From Hyphomicrobiales bacterium (GTDB lineage: Bacteria; Pseudomonadota; Alphaproteobacteria; Rhizobiales; Xanthobacteraceae): a DNA stretch of 6,635 nt. The stretch lies in contig JAFKKQ010000312.1 in assembly GCA_017304505.1 (NCBI GenBank), positions 1-6,635 of the forward strand, read 5' to 3'. Below are positions 1 through 6,347 of this stretch, in pieces. Every line of letters starts with the position of its first letter. The stretch's first letter is position 1. Made by a program: the position numbers and the translations under genes. A model generated the notes under the pieces. That model saw only the letters and a program-made list of their open reading frames with translations. It searched no databases and was not told the origin of the DNA.

Positions 1-1
1 C

Positions 2-1066
2 GGCGCTTCGGTCATCAAGGTGGAAAACCCTGAGCGGGGCGATCCGTTTCGCAGTTTCCGCGGCGGGCTCTATGGCGGTCATTTCATTGCCTACAACCGC
101 GGTAAGCGAAGCCTGACACTCGACCTGCGTTCGGAGCAGGGCAAACAGGTTTTGCTTGAGTTGGTGCGTCGCAGCGATGTGCTGATCGACAACTTTCGCC
201 AGGGCGTGCTCGATCGGCTTGGCGCGTCGAGCGCGGTGCTCATGAAGGAGAACCCGCGCCTTATCCATGCGTCGATTACCGGATTCGGTCCCGCTGGGCC
301 TTATCGCAACCGGCCGGCCTACGATGCCGTGGCGCAATCCCTGAGCGGCATCGCCAGCCAATTCCTCGATCCGCAGGCTCCGCAGGTGCTGGGGCCGACG
401 ATTTCCGACAATGTCACCGGTTTCTACGCCGCTTATGCGATCCTCGGTGCGTTGTACGAACGTGAGAAGACCGGGAAAGGCGTTCGTATCGAAACCAACA
501 TGATGGAATCGACGATTGCCTTTGCTCCCGATGCCTTCGTCAATTTCAAACGCTATGGCACCAAGGTCGCGCCGGCGACCCGCGCCAGTGTTTCACAATC
601 CTATGCATTCCGCTGTGCGGACGGGCGGCTGATCGCGTTGCATCTGTCATCGCAGCCGAAGTTCTGGGAAGGGCTTCTTGCCGCCACCGGTCGTCAGGAT
701 TTGGCCGATCATCAGGACTTTGCGACACGCGAGCGGCGTATCGCCAACTACAAGTCGCTGACGCAGGAACTGGCCAGGACCTTTGCAACGCAGTCGCGGG
801 ACGAATGGGCGCAACGCCTCGAGGCGCAGGACGTGCCGTTCGCCCCAGTTCTCGACGTAGAGGAGGTCATGGCCGATCCGCAGGTCGCGCACATGCAGAC
901 ATTCCATCGCGTCGAGCATCCCCAAGAGGGGGAGGTGTGGGGCATCAACCCACCGGTTCACTTCGATGGTGAGCGACCGGGGAGGATGGTGGCGCCTCCG
1001 ATTCTAGGCGAGCACACCGAAGAGATATTGAAAGAACTGGGCTTCGCCAGCAGGGCCAAGTCCTAA
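2..1066 (+). CDS. CaiB/BaiF (class III) CoA transferase, 5' partial
   Basis: Moves CoA from an acyl-CoA donor to a free carboxylic acid in the cytoplasm; the acids used cannot be told from sequence. The frame is open to the left edge and reads GASVIKVENPERGDP, the family's N-terminal signature (usually GADVIKVE..GGDP). The GTG at 20 is therefore an internal valine, and roughly 35-40 codons are missing off-window. Family landmarks follow in order, counting the GTG valine as residue 1: NRGKRSLTLDL (27-36), LIDNFRQGVLDRLG (55-68), SITGFGPAGPYRNRPAYD (85-102), the TGKG segment (151-154), and the C-terminal PPILGEHTEEIL near the stop. The position of the catalytic Asp of formyl-CoA transferase (Asp169) appears to be Glu163 in NMMES, a change seen in part of the family. 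The gene converges with the minus-strand operon; TAA ends it at 1066. Family call is secure, substrate unknown. Confidence 0.93.
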   Translation, partial: GASVIKVENPERGDPFRSFRGGLYGGHFIAYNRGKRSLTLDLRSEQGKQVLLELVRRSDVLIDNFRQGVLDRLGASSAVLMKENPRLIHASITGFGPAGPYRNRPAYDAVAQSLSGIASQFLDPQAPQVLGPTISDNVTGFYAAYAILGALYEREKTGKGVRIETNMMESTIAFAPDAFVNFKRYGTKVAPATRASVSQSYAFRCADGRLIALHLSSQPKFWEGLLAATGRQDLADHQDFATRERRIANYKSLTQELARTFATQSRDEWAQRLEAQDVPFAPVLDVEEVMADPQVAHMQTFHRVEHPQEGEVWGINPPVHFDGERPGRMVAPPILGEHTEEILKELGFASRAKS

Positions 1067-1112
1067 GCCGCTTTGGCATTTCGCCCGCGCTTTTCAAATC
1101 AGTCGACGTCAC

Positions 1113-1145
1113 AAAAAAAGACCCCGCCCAGTCGGGCGGGGCCTT
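1113..1145 (-). terminator. Rho-independent terminator of the minus-strand operon
   Basis: An 8-bp perfect G+C stem (CCCCGCCC at 1122-1129 with GGGCGGGG at 1134-1141) closes a four-base AGTC loop. A run of seven A at 1113-1119 lies on its left, so in minus-strand RNA the hairpin is followed by a U-tract. It lies 35-65 bp beyond the stop codon of the HCHL-like gene, the expected place to end that operon. On the plus strand the hairpin is followed by CCTTCGTG, without a proper U-tract, so it would be a poor terminator for the CoA transferase. Confidence 0.88.
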
Positions 1146-1179
1146 CGTGATCCGGCGTTGGGGATGCGTGAGTTGCCGG

Positions 1180-2031
1180 TCACTTCTTGCTTTGGTCTGT
1201 CAGCAGCGTGCCGAGCTTGAAGGCGCCGTAAACCGGCTTGTAGCTCTTGTTGTCGATGAACTGCGACAGGCCGGTCTTGTAGGACTGTTCGGGATCGTTC
1301 GCTTTGATTTCCGCGCCCTTGGCGGCGAGGTAATCGTAGGCTTGGCCGAAATCCATGTTGCGAACATGGCGGACCGCCTGCTTGGTCGCGCGCAGTACGG
1401 CCGGGCTTTTGAGCATCAGCTTTTGCGCCAGCTTTTCGGTCTCCGCGACCAGCTTGTCCTTGGGAACGGCGATGTTGGCCATGCCGACCCGCACCGCCTC
1501 GTTGCCGTCGAACGGCTCGCCGAGGCAGGCGTAATAAAGCGCGTGGCGGGGCAGGACAGAATCTGCCACCACCTTGGCGACCAGCGCGCCCGGCAGGATG
1601 CCCCAGTTCACCTCGGACAGCGAATAGGTCGCATCCTCGGCGGTTACGACGAAGTCGACTGCCAGAAGCTGCATGAAAGCGCCGCCGACGCAGTAGCCCT
1701 GGATCATCGCGATGGTCGGCTTGTCATAGTTGTAGAGCCGCTCCCAACGCCAACGGTTCGCGGTCTGCTGTGCGCGCTTGCGTGCGGCGGGATTGCCCTC
1801 GTTGGCGCGGAAGAACTCCTTGAGGTCCTGGCCGGCCGAGAAGTTGCCGCCGGCGCCGGTGATCACCACGACTTTGGTGTCCGGATCGGTTTCGAGGTGG
1901 GCCAGCGTCGCATCCATCTCTTCATGCAGCGCCGGGCTCATCGCGTTCCGCTTTTCGGGCCGGTTCATGTAGACCCAAGCGATTCCGTCGTTGTTCTTCT
2001 CGACCTTCACGTATTTCAGCGCTTCACTCAT
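1180..2031 (-). CDS. Enoyl-CoA hydratase/isomerase (crotonase) family, p-hydroxycinnamoyl-CoA hydratase/lyase-like
   Basis: Crotonase-fold enzyme of 283 aa, probably adding water to an enoyl-CoA and possibly cleaving the product to aldehyde plus acetyl-CoA. From memory, it tracks Pseudomonas HCHL (feruloyl-CoA hydratase/lyase) along its length: NRPEKRNAMSP (23-33), GQDLKEFF (67-74), a WRWERL segment (94-99), KPTIAMIQGYCVGGAF (104-119), LSEVNWGILPG (138-148), DYLAAK (233-238), and QFIDNKSYKP (257-266) near the end. Gly117 should form the oxyanion hole and Glu140 matches catalytic Glu143. The HCHL residues around the aromatic ring differ: Met70 to Gln68, Tyr75 to Phe73, Ser123 to Met120, Tyr239 to Ala236. 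Only one of crotonase's two catalytic glutamates is present, as in HCHL. The ATG at 2031 has AGAGGA (2039-2044) 7 nt upstream. It is the last gene of its operon. The subfamily is fairly sure; a ferulate or coumarate substrate is doubtful. Confidence 0.9.
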   Translation of the reverse strand: MSEALKYVKVEKNNDGIAWVYMNRPEKRNAMSPALHEEMDATLAHLETDPDTKVVVITGAGGNFSAGQDLKEFFRANEGNPAARKRAQQTANRWRWERLYNYDKPTIAMIQGYCVGGAFMQLLAVDFVVTAEDATYSLSEVNWGILPGALVAKVVADSVLPRHALYYACLGEPFDGNEAVRVGMANIAVPKDKLVAETEKLAQKLMLKSPAVLRATKQAVRHVRNMDFGQAYDYLAAKGAEIKANDPEQSYKTGLSQFIDNKSYKPVYGAFKLGTLLTDQSKK

Positions 2032-2067
2032 GTGTTGATCCTCTGTTCGAATTCGGTGGTTGAAACG

Positions 2068-2107
2068 CGCCGGGACGGCCCGTCGGGAAATCGGACGCGC
2101 CCCGGCG
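2068..2107 (-). other. GC-rich intercistronic stem-loop between binding-protein and hydratase genes
   Basis: The 82-bp gap between the two genes holds a perfect 7-bp inverted repeat, CGCCGGG (2068-2074) and CCCGGCG (2101-2107). Its 26-nt loop contains a smaller hairpin, GACGG-C-CCGTC (2074-2084). No U-tract follows in either direction, so it is not an intrinsic terminator. A structure just after a binding-protein gene could protect the upstream mRNA end or lower expression of the next gene, as known for other transport operons; here that is inference. Such repeats also arise by chance in GC-rich DNA. Confidence 0.35.
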
Positions 2108-2113
2108 GACCGC

Positions 2114-3070
2114 TTAGTCGACGCTGATCTTCGCTTCTTCCACGATCGGCCGCAGCCGCTTGATTTCGTTTGCGGCGAGATCGCGCATGTCCTCGGGGGT
2201 GCCGCCGAGAATCCGCATTCCCAATGTCCTTGCGATGGTCTTCGCCTCGTCCGTCGCGAGATAGTCGTTCACGATCTTGTTGATCCGATCGACGATGGGG
2301 CGCGGCAGGTTCGCCGGGCCCATCAGGCCGAACCAGAGGCCGGAGGTGAGATCCGCAACGCCGGTTTCTTTCACCGTCGGAACGTCCGGCAACGCCTCGA
2401 TCCGCTTGTCGGATGTCACGGCGAGCAGTTTCAGGCTCGTCGTCTGCGGAAAGAATCCCGGAAAACCGGCGTCGATCTGGCCGCCCATGACGTCGTTCAC
2501 CAGCGGTGCCGTGCCGCGATAAGCAACGTGTGTGGCCTGGATGCCGGTATCGTGGCTGAACCATGCCGCGGCGATCTGCGAGGTTGTGCCGATGCCGGAA
2601 TTGCCGAAGGTCATCTTGCCCTGGTGCTTCTTGGCGTATTCGACGAACTCTTTCAGGTTGTTCACGGGCAGTGTGGGCTTGGCGGCAATCACCTGCGGGA
2701 TGAAACCAACCAACACGATCGGCGTCAGGTCCTTCTGGGGGTCATAGGCGAGCTTCTTATAGATCAGTTTGTTAAGCGCTGCCGGTCCCGACGAGGCGAA
2801 CAGCAGCGAATAGCCGTCGGCAGCCGAACGGATGACCGCCATGGCCGCAAGGCCGCCGCCGGCGCCACCCTTGTTCTCGACGACCACATCCCCGGAGAGT
2901 TTCTTGCCGAGTTCGATGGCGATCTTACGCGCGACGCCATCGGTAACGCCACCGGCGGCAAAGGCCACCGTCAGCGTGATCGGCCGGGTCGGCCATTGCG
3001 CTGCCGCTGGAACCGCTGCCCCCGCGCTCAACAGCGTGGCGAAGATGCATCGGAGAATTGTTTTTCTCAT
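2114..3070 (-). CDS. Bug/TctC-type solute-binding protein (tripartite tricarboxylate transporter family)
   Basis: Periplasmic substrate-binding protein of 318 aa, the usual family length. It starts with a Sec signal peptide: positive MRKTILR, a hydrophobic core, and likely cleavage after Ala24 (AAA-QWP). The mature protein shows family hallmarks: WPTRPI (26-31), AFAAGGVTDGVAR (36-48, the P/A-GG-x-x-D-x-x-AR loop that contacts carboxylate ligands), VVENKGGAGGG (63-73), FGNSGIGT in the middle, and LKLLAVTSDKR with LPDVPTVKETG towards the C-terminus. Bug proteins bind mono- and dicarboxylates, including aromatic acids such as terephthalate (TphC), so the ligand cannot be read from sequence. The ATG at 3070 has GGGAG (3077-3081) 6 nt upstream. 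It lies 73 bp after the CoA synthetase and 82 bp before the hydratase on the same strand, suggesting that it delivers the acid these enzymes process. No TctA or TctB membrane gene is in the window. Confidence 0.95.
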   Translation of the reverse strand: MRKTILRCIFATLLSAGAAVPAAAQWPTRPITLTVAFAAGGVTDGVARKIAIELGKKLSGDVVVENKGGAGGGLAAMAVIRSAADGYSLLFASSGPAALNKLIYKKLAYDPQKDLTPIVLVGFIPQVIAAKPTLPVNNLKEFVEYAKKHQGKMTFGNSGIGTTSQIAAAWFSHDTGIQATHVAYRGTAPLVNDVMGGQIDAGFPGFFPQTTSLKLLAVTSDKRIEALPDVPTVKETGVADLTSGLWFGLMGPANLPRPIVDRINKIVNDYLATDEAKTIARTLGMRILGGTPEDMRDLAANEIKRLRPIVEEAKISVD

Positions 3071-3143
3071 CTTTCACTCCCGGTCATAGGCGCTCCGGTG
3101 GATTGGCGCCGTGGTATTGCCGCCCTCATGGATGTCCGGCGGG

Positions 3144-5240
3144 TCAGTGCGCTTCCGCCTGCGCTCTCGGAACAAGCCGGATATCGACCGCGCGCACGCC
3201 TTGGCCGATTTCCCGGACGATAAGCGGATTGATTTCGATGTCGCCCAGCCAATTCCGGTTTTCGAGAAAGATCTGGCCCAGGTTCAGCATGGCGGCCACG
3301 ACAGCCTCCACGTCGCACGGCGGCTGACCGCGAAACGCACCGAGCAGAGCCTTGGCCCGCAACGACTGGAGCATGGCGCGCGCGCTCCTCTCGTCCACCG
3401 GTAGCAGGCTGATAGCCGTATCGCGTAACGCTTCGGCTTGGACGCCGCCCAGTCCGACCATCAAGAACGGTCCGTAAATGGGATCGGTCCGTGCGCCCAG
3501 GATCAGTTCGAGCCCGCGCACGATCTCCTGCACCAGGAATCCGTCGATCCTGGCAGCAGCATGGCTTTGGCGCAGGCGCGTGGTCATGGCGTCGGCCGCC
3601 GCCGCCACGTCTGCTGCACGGCGCAGCCCGAGTGCCACGCCGCCGACCTCGGTCTTATGCAATGCATCCGGCGAGACGATCTTCAACGCAACGGGAAACC
3701 CGATTTCTTCGGCGGCGCGCGCGGCTTCGGCCGCGGTGGTGACGAAGCGGCTGCGCGGCAGGGCGATCCCCCGCTGCTCGATCAGGTCGTTCATCGCGGC
3801 CGCCGAGAGAGGTGTGCTCGGCCGCGCCATCGGTGCAAGGGTCGGTGTGCCAAGCTTTCGGCTTTCGGCGAAGCGGATGAGACGCGCCGCCGCGCGAACC
3901 GTTTGCGGCATCCCTTGCAAGAACGGCATTCCGGCCTTGGCCTGGAATTGCAGCGCCTCGTCGGTTACGTTCTGCGCCGTCCGACTCCACGCCAGGACAG
4001 GCTTTTGCGTCGCGCTCGCCAGATCGGCGAAGCTGCTCGGGTCCTGGTTGTCAAATTTTGCGAACGGCAAGCTGCCTTGGATCAGAAGGGTTCCGACGTT
4101 GTCGTCAGCGGCGACGATTTTGCAAACATCGGCGAAGCGCTGATATTGGCGCGCCACTGTCGCGCCGACATCGAGCGGATTCTCGGCGGCAAGACCGGCA
4201 TCGAGATGAGGCGCGAGCTTCGCGCGCGTGTCCTGAGAGAATGACGGAAGATCGACTCCAGCATCTTCCGCGTAATCGAGCATCAGTCCTTTGGACGAAC
4301 CCGAAAACGTCACGATGCCGACGCCGCGATTGTCGGGCAGGCGTCCCGCTTGGAAAGCGAGGCATGTTTCGATCATGTCGTCGAGCGTGTCGCAGCGGAT
4401 GATGCCATAGGCACGACACATCGCGTCAAACACGGCGTCGTCACCGGCCAGCGCTCCGGTGTGGCTCGCGGCGGCCTGCTTGCCTCTCGCGCTGCGGCCG
4501 CCCTTGACGATGACGATGGGCTTGCCCGCGCGCAATGCCTTGGCTGCCGACGCCATGAAGGCATCGGGCTTGCGAATGCCTTCAGCAAGACACGCGATGA
4601 CACGGGTGTTTTCGTCCTCGACAAGGAAGTCGAGGTAATCCGCCATCGTCAGGTCGAGTTCGTTGCCGCTCGATACAGCGTAGGAAAAACCAAGGCCGCG
4701 AACCGTGGCCTGCTGAAGCCAATACTGGAACGTGCCGCCGGACTGAAAAACGATGCCGACGGAACCTTGTTGGATCGCTCTGACGCGCTCGGCCGGATAG
4801 AGCAGAAGCCGCTCGCGCAACGAAAGCGAACCCATACAGTTGGGACCGGATACGCGCAGGCCATAACGATCGCGAAGCTGGAGTAATGCTTGGGCACGTG
4901 CCGCGCCTTCGGCGTCGCCGCCTTCACCAAATTGTGCGGCGTAGATCAGCGCGCAACGCAAGCCGCTCTCTGCGGCTTCGGTCAGCGTATCGACCACGGC
5001 TGCACTTGGAATCACGCAAAGGCCAAGATCAACGGGCTCGCCGATGGCGGAAAAATTCGGATAGACCTTGCGGCCCCAAAGCTCCGTGCGTTTCGGATTG
5101 ATGAGGAACAGTTTTGCGTCGGGCTGAGCGTATTCGATATTTTTGAACAGGCTCTGGGCCCAGCCGCCCCGGCTCGAGTCCGATGCTCCGATGATTGCGA
5201 TCGACTTCGGTCGAAGCAAATGCTCCGCGTTGGATGGCAA
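3144..5240 (-). CDS. ADP-forming acyl-CoA synthetase (acetate-CoA ligase family, fused subunits)
   Basis: Makes an acyl-CoA from a free acid, CoA and ATP, releasing ADP and phosphate through phospho-histidine and acyl-phosphate steps. Numbering from the TTG at 5240 (698 aa): CoA-binding Rossmann domain first (HLLRPKSIAIIGAS, 7-20; GPNCMG, 132-137); then succinyl-CoA-ligase-like domains (FQSGGT, 165-170; SHTGALAG, 259-266, with His260 the expected phosphorylated histidine; ENPLDVG, 353-359). A C-terminal ATP-grasp domain spans about 478-698: Lys520 in VALKI, His528 in HKTEVGGV, GLGGVQAEALRD (596-607), and GDIEINPLIV with Glu669 and Asn671 for metal. All key residues are intact. The frame stays open to a GTG at 5327 (727 aa), but that start has no visible Shine-Dalgarno and adds a proline-rich tail unlike the family. 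I therefore prefer TTG. First gene of the operon. SYK-6 FerA (feruloyl-CoA synthetase) is, from memory, of this class, but the acid used here is unknown. Confidence 0.93.
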   Translation of the reverse strand: MPSNAEHLLRPKSIAIIGASDSSRGGWAQSLFKNIEYAQPDAKLFLINPKRTELWGRKVYPNFSAIGEPVDLGLCVIPSAAVVDTLTEAAESGLRCALIYAAQFGEGGDAEGAARAQALLQLRDRYGLRVSGPNCMGSLSLRERLLLYPAERVRAIQQGSVGIVFQSGGTFQYWLQQATVRGLGFSYAVSSGNELDLTMADYLDFLVEDENTRVIACLAEGIRKPDAFMASAAKALRAGKPIVIVKGGRSARGKQAAASHTGALAGDDAVFDAMCRAYGIIRCDTLDDMIETCLAFQAGRLPDNRGVGIVTFSGSSKGLMLDYAEDAGVDLPSFSQDTRAKLAPHLDAGLAAENPLDVGATVARQYQRFADVCKIVAADDNVGTLLIQGSLPFAKFDNQDPSSFADLASATQKPVLAWSRTAQNVTDEALQFQAKAGMPFLQGMPQTVRAAARLIRFAESRKLGTPTLAPMARPSTPLSAAAMNDLIEQRGIALPRSRFVTTAAEAARAAEEIGFPVALKIVSPDALHKTEVGGVALGLRRAADVAAAADAMTTRLRQSHAAARIDGFLVQEIVRGLELILGARTDPIYGPFLMVGLGGVQAEALRDTAISLLPVDERSARAMLQSLRAKALLGAFRGQPPCDVEAVVAAMLNLGQIFLENRNWLGDIEINPLIVREIGQGVRAVDIRLVPRAQAEAH

Positions 5241-5251
5241 CTCGACTCTCC
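5238..5251 (-). promoter_or_regulatory. Ribosome binding site and TTG start of the CoA synthetase
   Basis: On the minus strand GGAGAG (5246-5251) stands 5 nt before a TTG codon (5238-5240). Starting here gives MPSNAEHLLRPKSIAIIGAS, beginning a few residues before the CoA-binding domain, as is usual for the family. The only longer alternative, GTG at 5325-5327, is preceded by GCTGCTGCCAAA with no purine-rich site. An in-frame TGA further upstream excludes earlier starts. Confidence 0.6.
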
Positions 5252-5364
5252 AAAACGAAAGTCCCGTCGAACCATGGACTCCGTTGGGAGGTTCCGAGAA
5301 CGCGGGTGGCTGCTTTATGGCGGCCACTTTGGCAGCAGCATTGGCTGGGGCGCAAACGATTCAA

Positions 5365-5393
5365 TTGATTGCGCGTATTAGAAAATCTAATAA
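5365..5393 (+). promoter_or_regulatory. Possible promoter of the lysR-type gene, overlapping the operator
   Basis: TTGATT (5365-5370) could serve as a -35 element. Two overlapping -10 candidates follow: TCTAAT (5386-5391, five of six consensus bases but a short 15-bp spacer) and TAATAA (5388-5393, weaker but with a 17-bp spacer). Transcription would begin about 30 bp before the ATG at 5432. The other arm of the inverted repeat offers a mirror-image TCTAAT for the minus strand (5377-5382), with no good -35. Weak evidence; AT-rich sequence in a GC-rich genome favours such matches. Confidence 0.3.
5376..5392. promoter_or_regulatory. 17-bp inverted repeat, candidate LysR-type operator
   Basis: TATTAGA and TCTAATA form a perfect 7-bp inverted repeat around an AAA spacer, between the divergent lysR-type gene and the CoA synthetase operon. 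It contains the T-N11-A pattern (T5378 to A5390) typical of LysR-family sites. Each half carries the pentamer CTAAT/ATTAG, which GcvA, the closest well-known relative of this regulator, is known to recognise. It lies 40 bp before the regulator's ATG and 135 bp before the synthetase's TTG. A second, shorter palindrome, TCAATTGA (5361-5368), sits just to its left. Confidence 0.6.
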
Positions 5394-5419
5394 GCATGTC
5401 GGGGCCGCACAAAAGCCGC

Positions 5420-5434
5420 AAGGAATTGAAGATG
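5420..5434 (+). promoter_or_regulatory. Ribosome binding site fixing the original start of the lysR-type gene
   Basis: AAGGA (5420-5424) is 7 nt before ATG (5432-5434), which opens a frame reading MRKNLPSMSSLQAFEA, a standard LysR N-terminus. The ATG at 5505, which opens the long downstream frame, has only an AGG three bases away and no usable site. This shows that 5432 is the ancestral start. Confidence 0.65.
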
Positions 5435-6302
5435 CGCAAGAATCTGCCGTCCATGTCGAGCCTCCAGGCATTCGAGGCCACAGGCCGACACCTGAGCTTA
5501 GGCTATGCTTGGCACCAAGCTGTTCTCCCGCGAGGGTAACTCGCTGTATCTGACGCCGATCGGAAAGGAATTCCTCGTTCCGGCACGCGCCGCGATTGTT
5601 CAGTTGGCGCAGGCAACCGATCATGCTGTCGAGCGCCAGCACGGCAATATGCTGTCGATTGGCTGCCTCGCCACATTTGCGATCCATGCCCTCATTCCGC
5701 GTTTGCGGGAGTTTCGCGCGATGTATCCGGATACGCTCCTCCGGATCCGCGCCTTCGCGCCGGGGGAAAGCCCGTTGGGCGCGCTGCTGGCAGGACGTGC
5801 GGCAAGCCTGTTGGCTTACGATTACGACGTTCTGATCCAGTTTGGCGCCGGGCCTTGGCCGGGCATGGTCAGCTACAAGCTGGCGGATGAAGATGTTTTT
5901 CCCGTTTGCAGCCCGATGCTGCAGCGGCGTTCGGCGCGGCTCAAAAGCCCAAAGGATCTCAAGGGTTATCCGATCATCCTGAATGCGCATCCGCTCACAG
6001 GTTACGATTATTGGCCGCTCTGGCTTGAGAAAGCCGGAGCACTAGGCGTGACCTTTGCGGAGGAAATTCACTGCGACCCGCTCTACAGCGCCATTCAGGC
6101 CGCTGTTGACGGACTCGGCGTCATGATGGGGCGTAGTTCGCTGGTTCAAGGCGAATTAAGCAGCGGGCGTCTGATCGAGCCGTTTTCTGTTCGTCTGCGG
6201 TCGCCGCTCAGTTATCAATTGGTTGTCCATCGCGACCGGGCATTCGCGCCGAAGATCGAGCAATTCTGCCAATGGGCGTTGAAAACATTCGGTGACTCGT
6301 GA
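5432..6302 (+). pseudogene. LysR-family (GcvA-type) transcriptional regulator, disrupted by a deletion in the helix-turn-helix
   Basis: LysR regulators pair an N-terminal winged helix-turn-helix with a C-terminal effector-binding domain. Here the gene opens well (RBS, then MRKNLPSMSSLQAFEATGRHLSL, 5432-5500), but this frame ends at TAA 5537-5539 after 35 codons. The rest lies in another frame from 5502: AMLGTKLFSREGNSLYLTPIGKEF, which normally follows the recognition helix, then a complete effector domain to TGA at 6302 (265 aa from ATG 5505). The second frame is closed by TAG at 5499-5501. Against GcvA the missing piece is about 22 residues (the stretch resembling TRAAEELFVTQAAVSHQIKALE). 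That equals about 65 bp, a length that also explains the frame change. A polypeptide from 5505 would lack DNA binding. It is divergent from the CoA synthetase operon, its likely former target. An assembly error is possible. Confidence 0.85.
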
Positions 6303-6347
6303 GTGTGAACGCAAGCTCGAATGTGTTGCGAACATGAAGACCATCGC

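Noticed and set aside
1113..1145. The hairpin as a terminator for the plus-strand CoA transferase.
   Set aside because: The T-tract is only on the minus-strand side; downstream on the plus strand there is CCTTCGTG.
3047..3049. Cys8 of the binding protein as a lipoprotein cysteine.
   Set aside because: It lies in the positive/early hydrophobic part of the signal peptide with no lipobox; the AAA-Q site after residue 24 is a better match to signal peptidase I.
1147..3223. Long open frames on the plus strand opposite the hydratase and binding-protein genes (1147-2127 and 2060-3223).
   Set aside because: They are antisense shadows: the translations are Arg/Gly/Asp/His-rich with no family motifs, and the minus strand carries clear crotonase and Bug proteins with RBSs over the same DNA.
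3438..4886. Several open frames on the plus strand opposite the CoA synthetase (for example 3438-4244 and 4350-4886).
   Set aside because: The synthetase reads without a break through all of this DNA with every catalytic motif in place; the opposite frames lack recognisable domains and RBSs.
5505..6302. The 265-aa frame from ATG 5505 as a complete, naturally short regulator.
   Set aside because: It starts in the middle of the conserved LysR N-terminal domain, has no proper RBS, and the missing N-terminal half is still readable just upstream in another frame.
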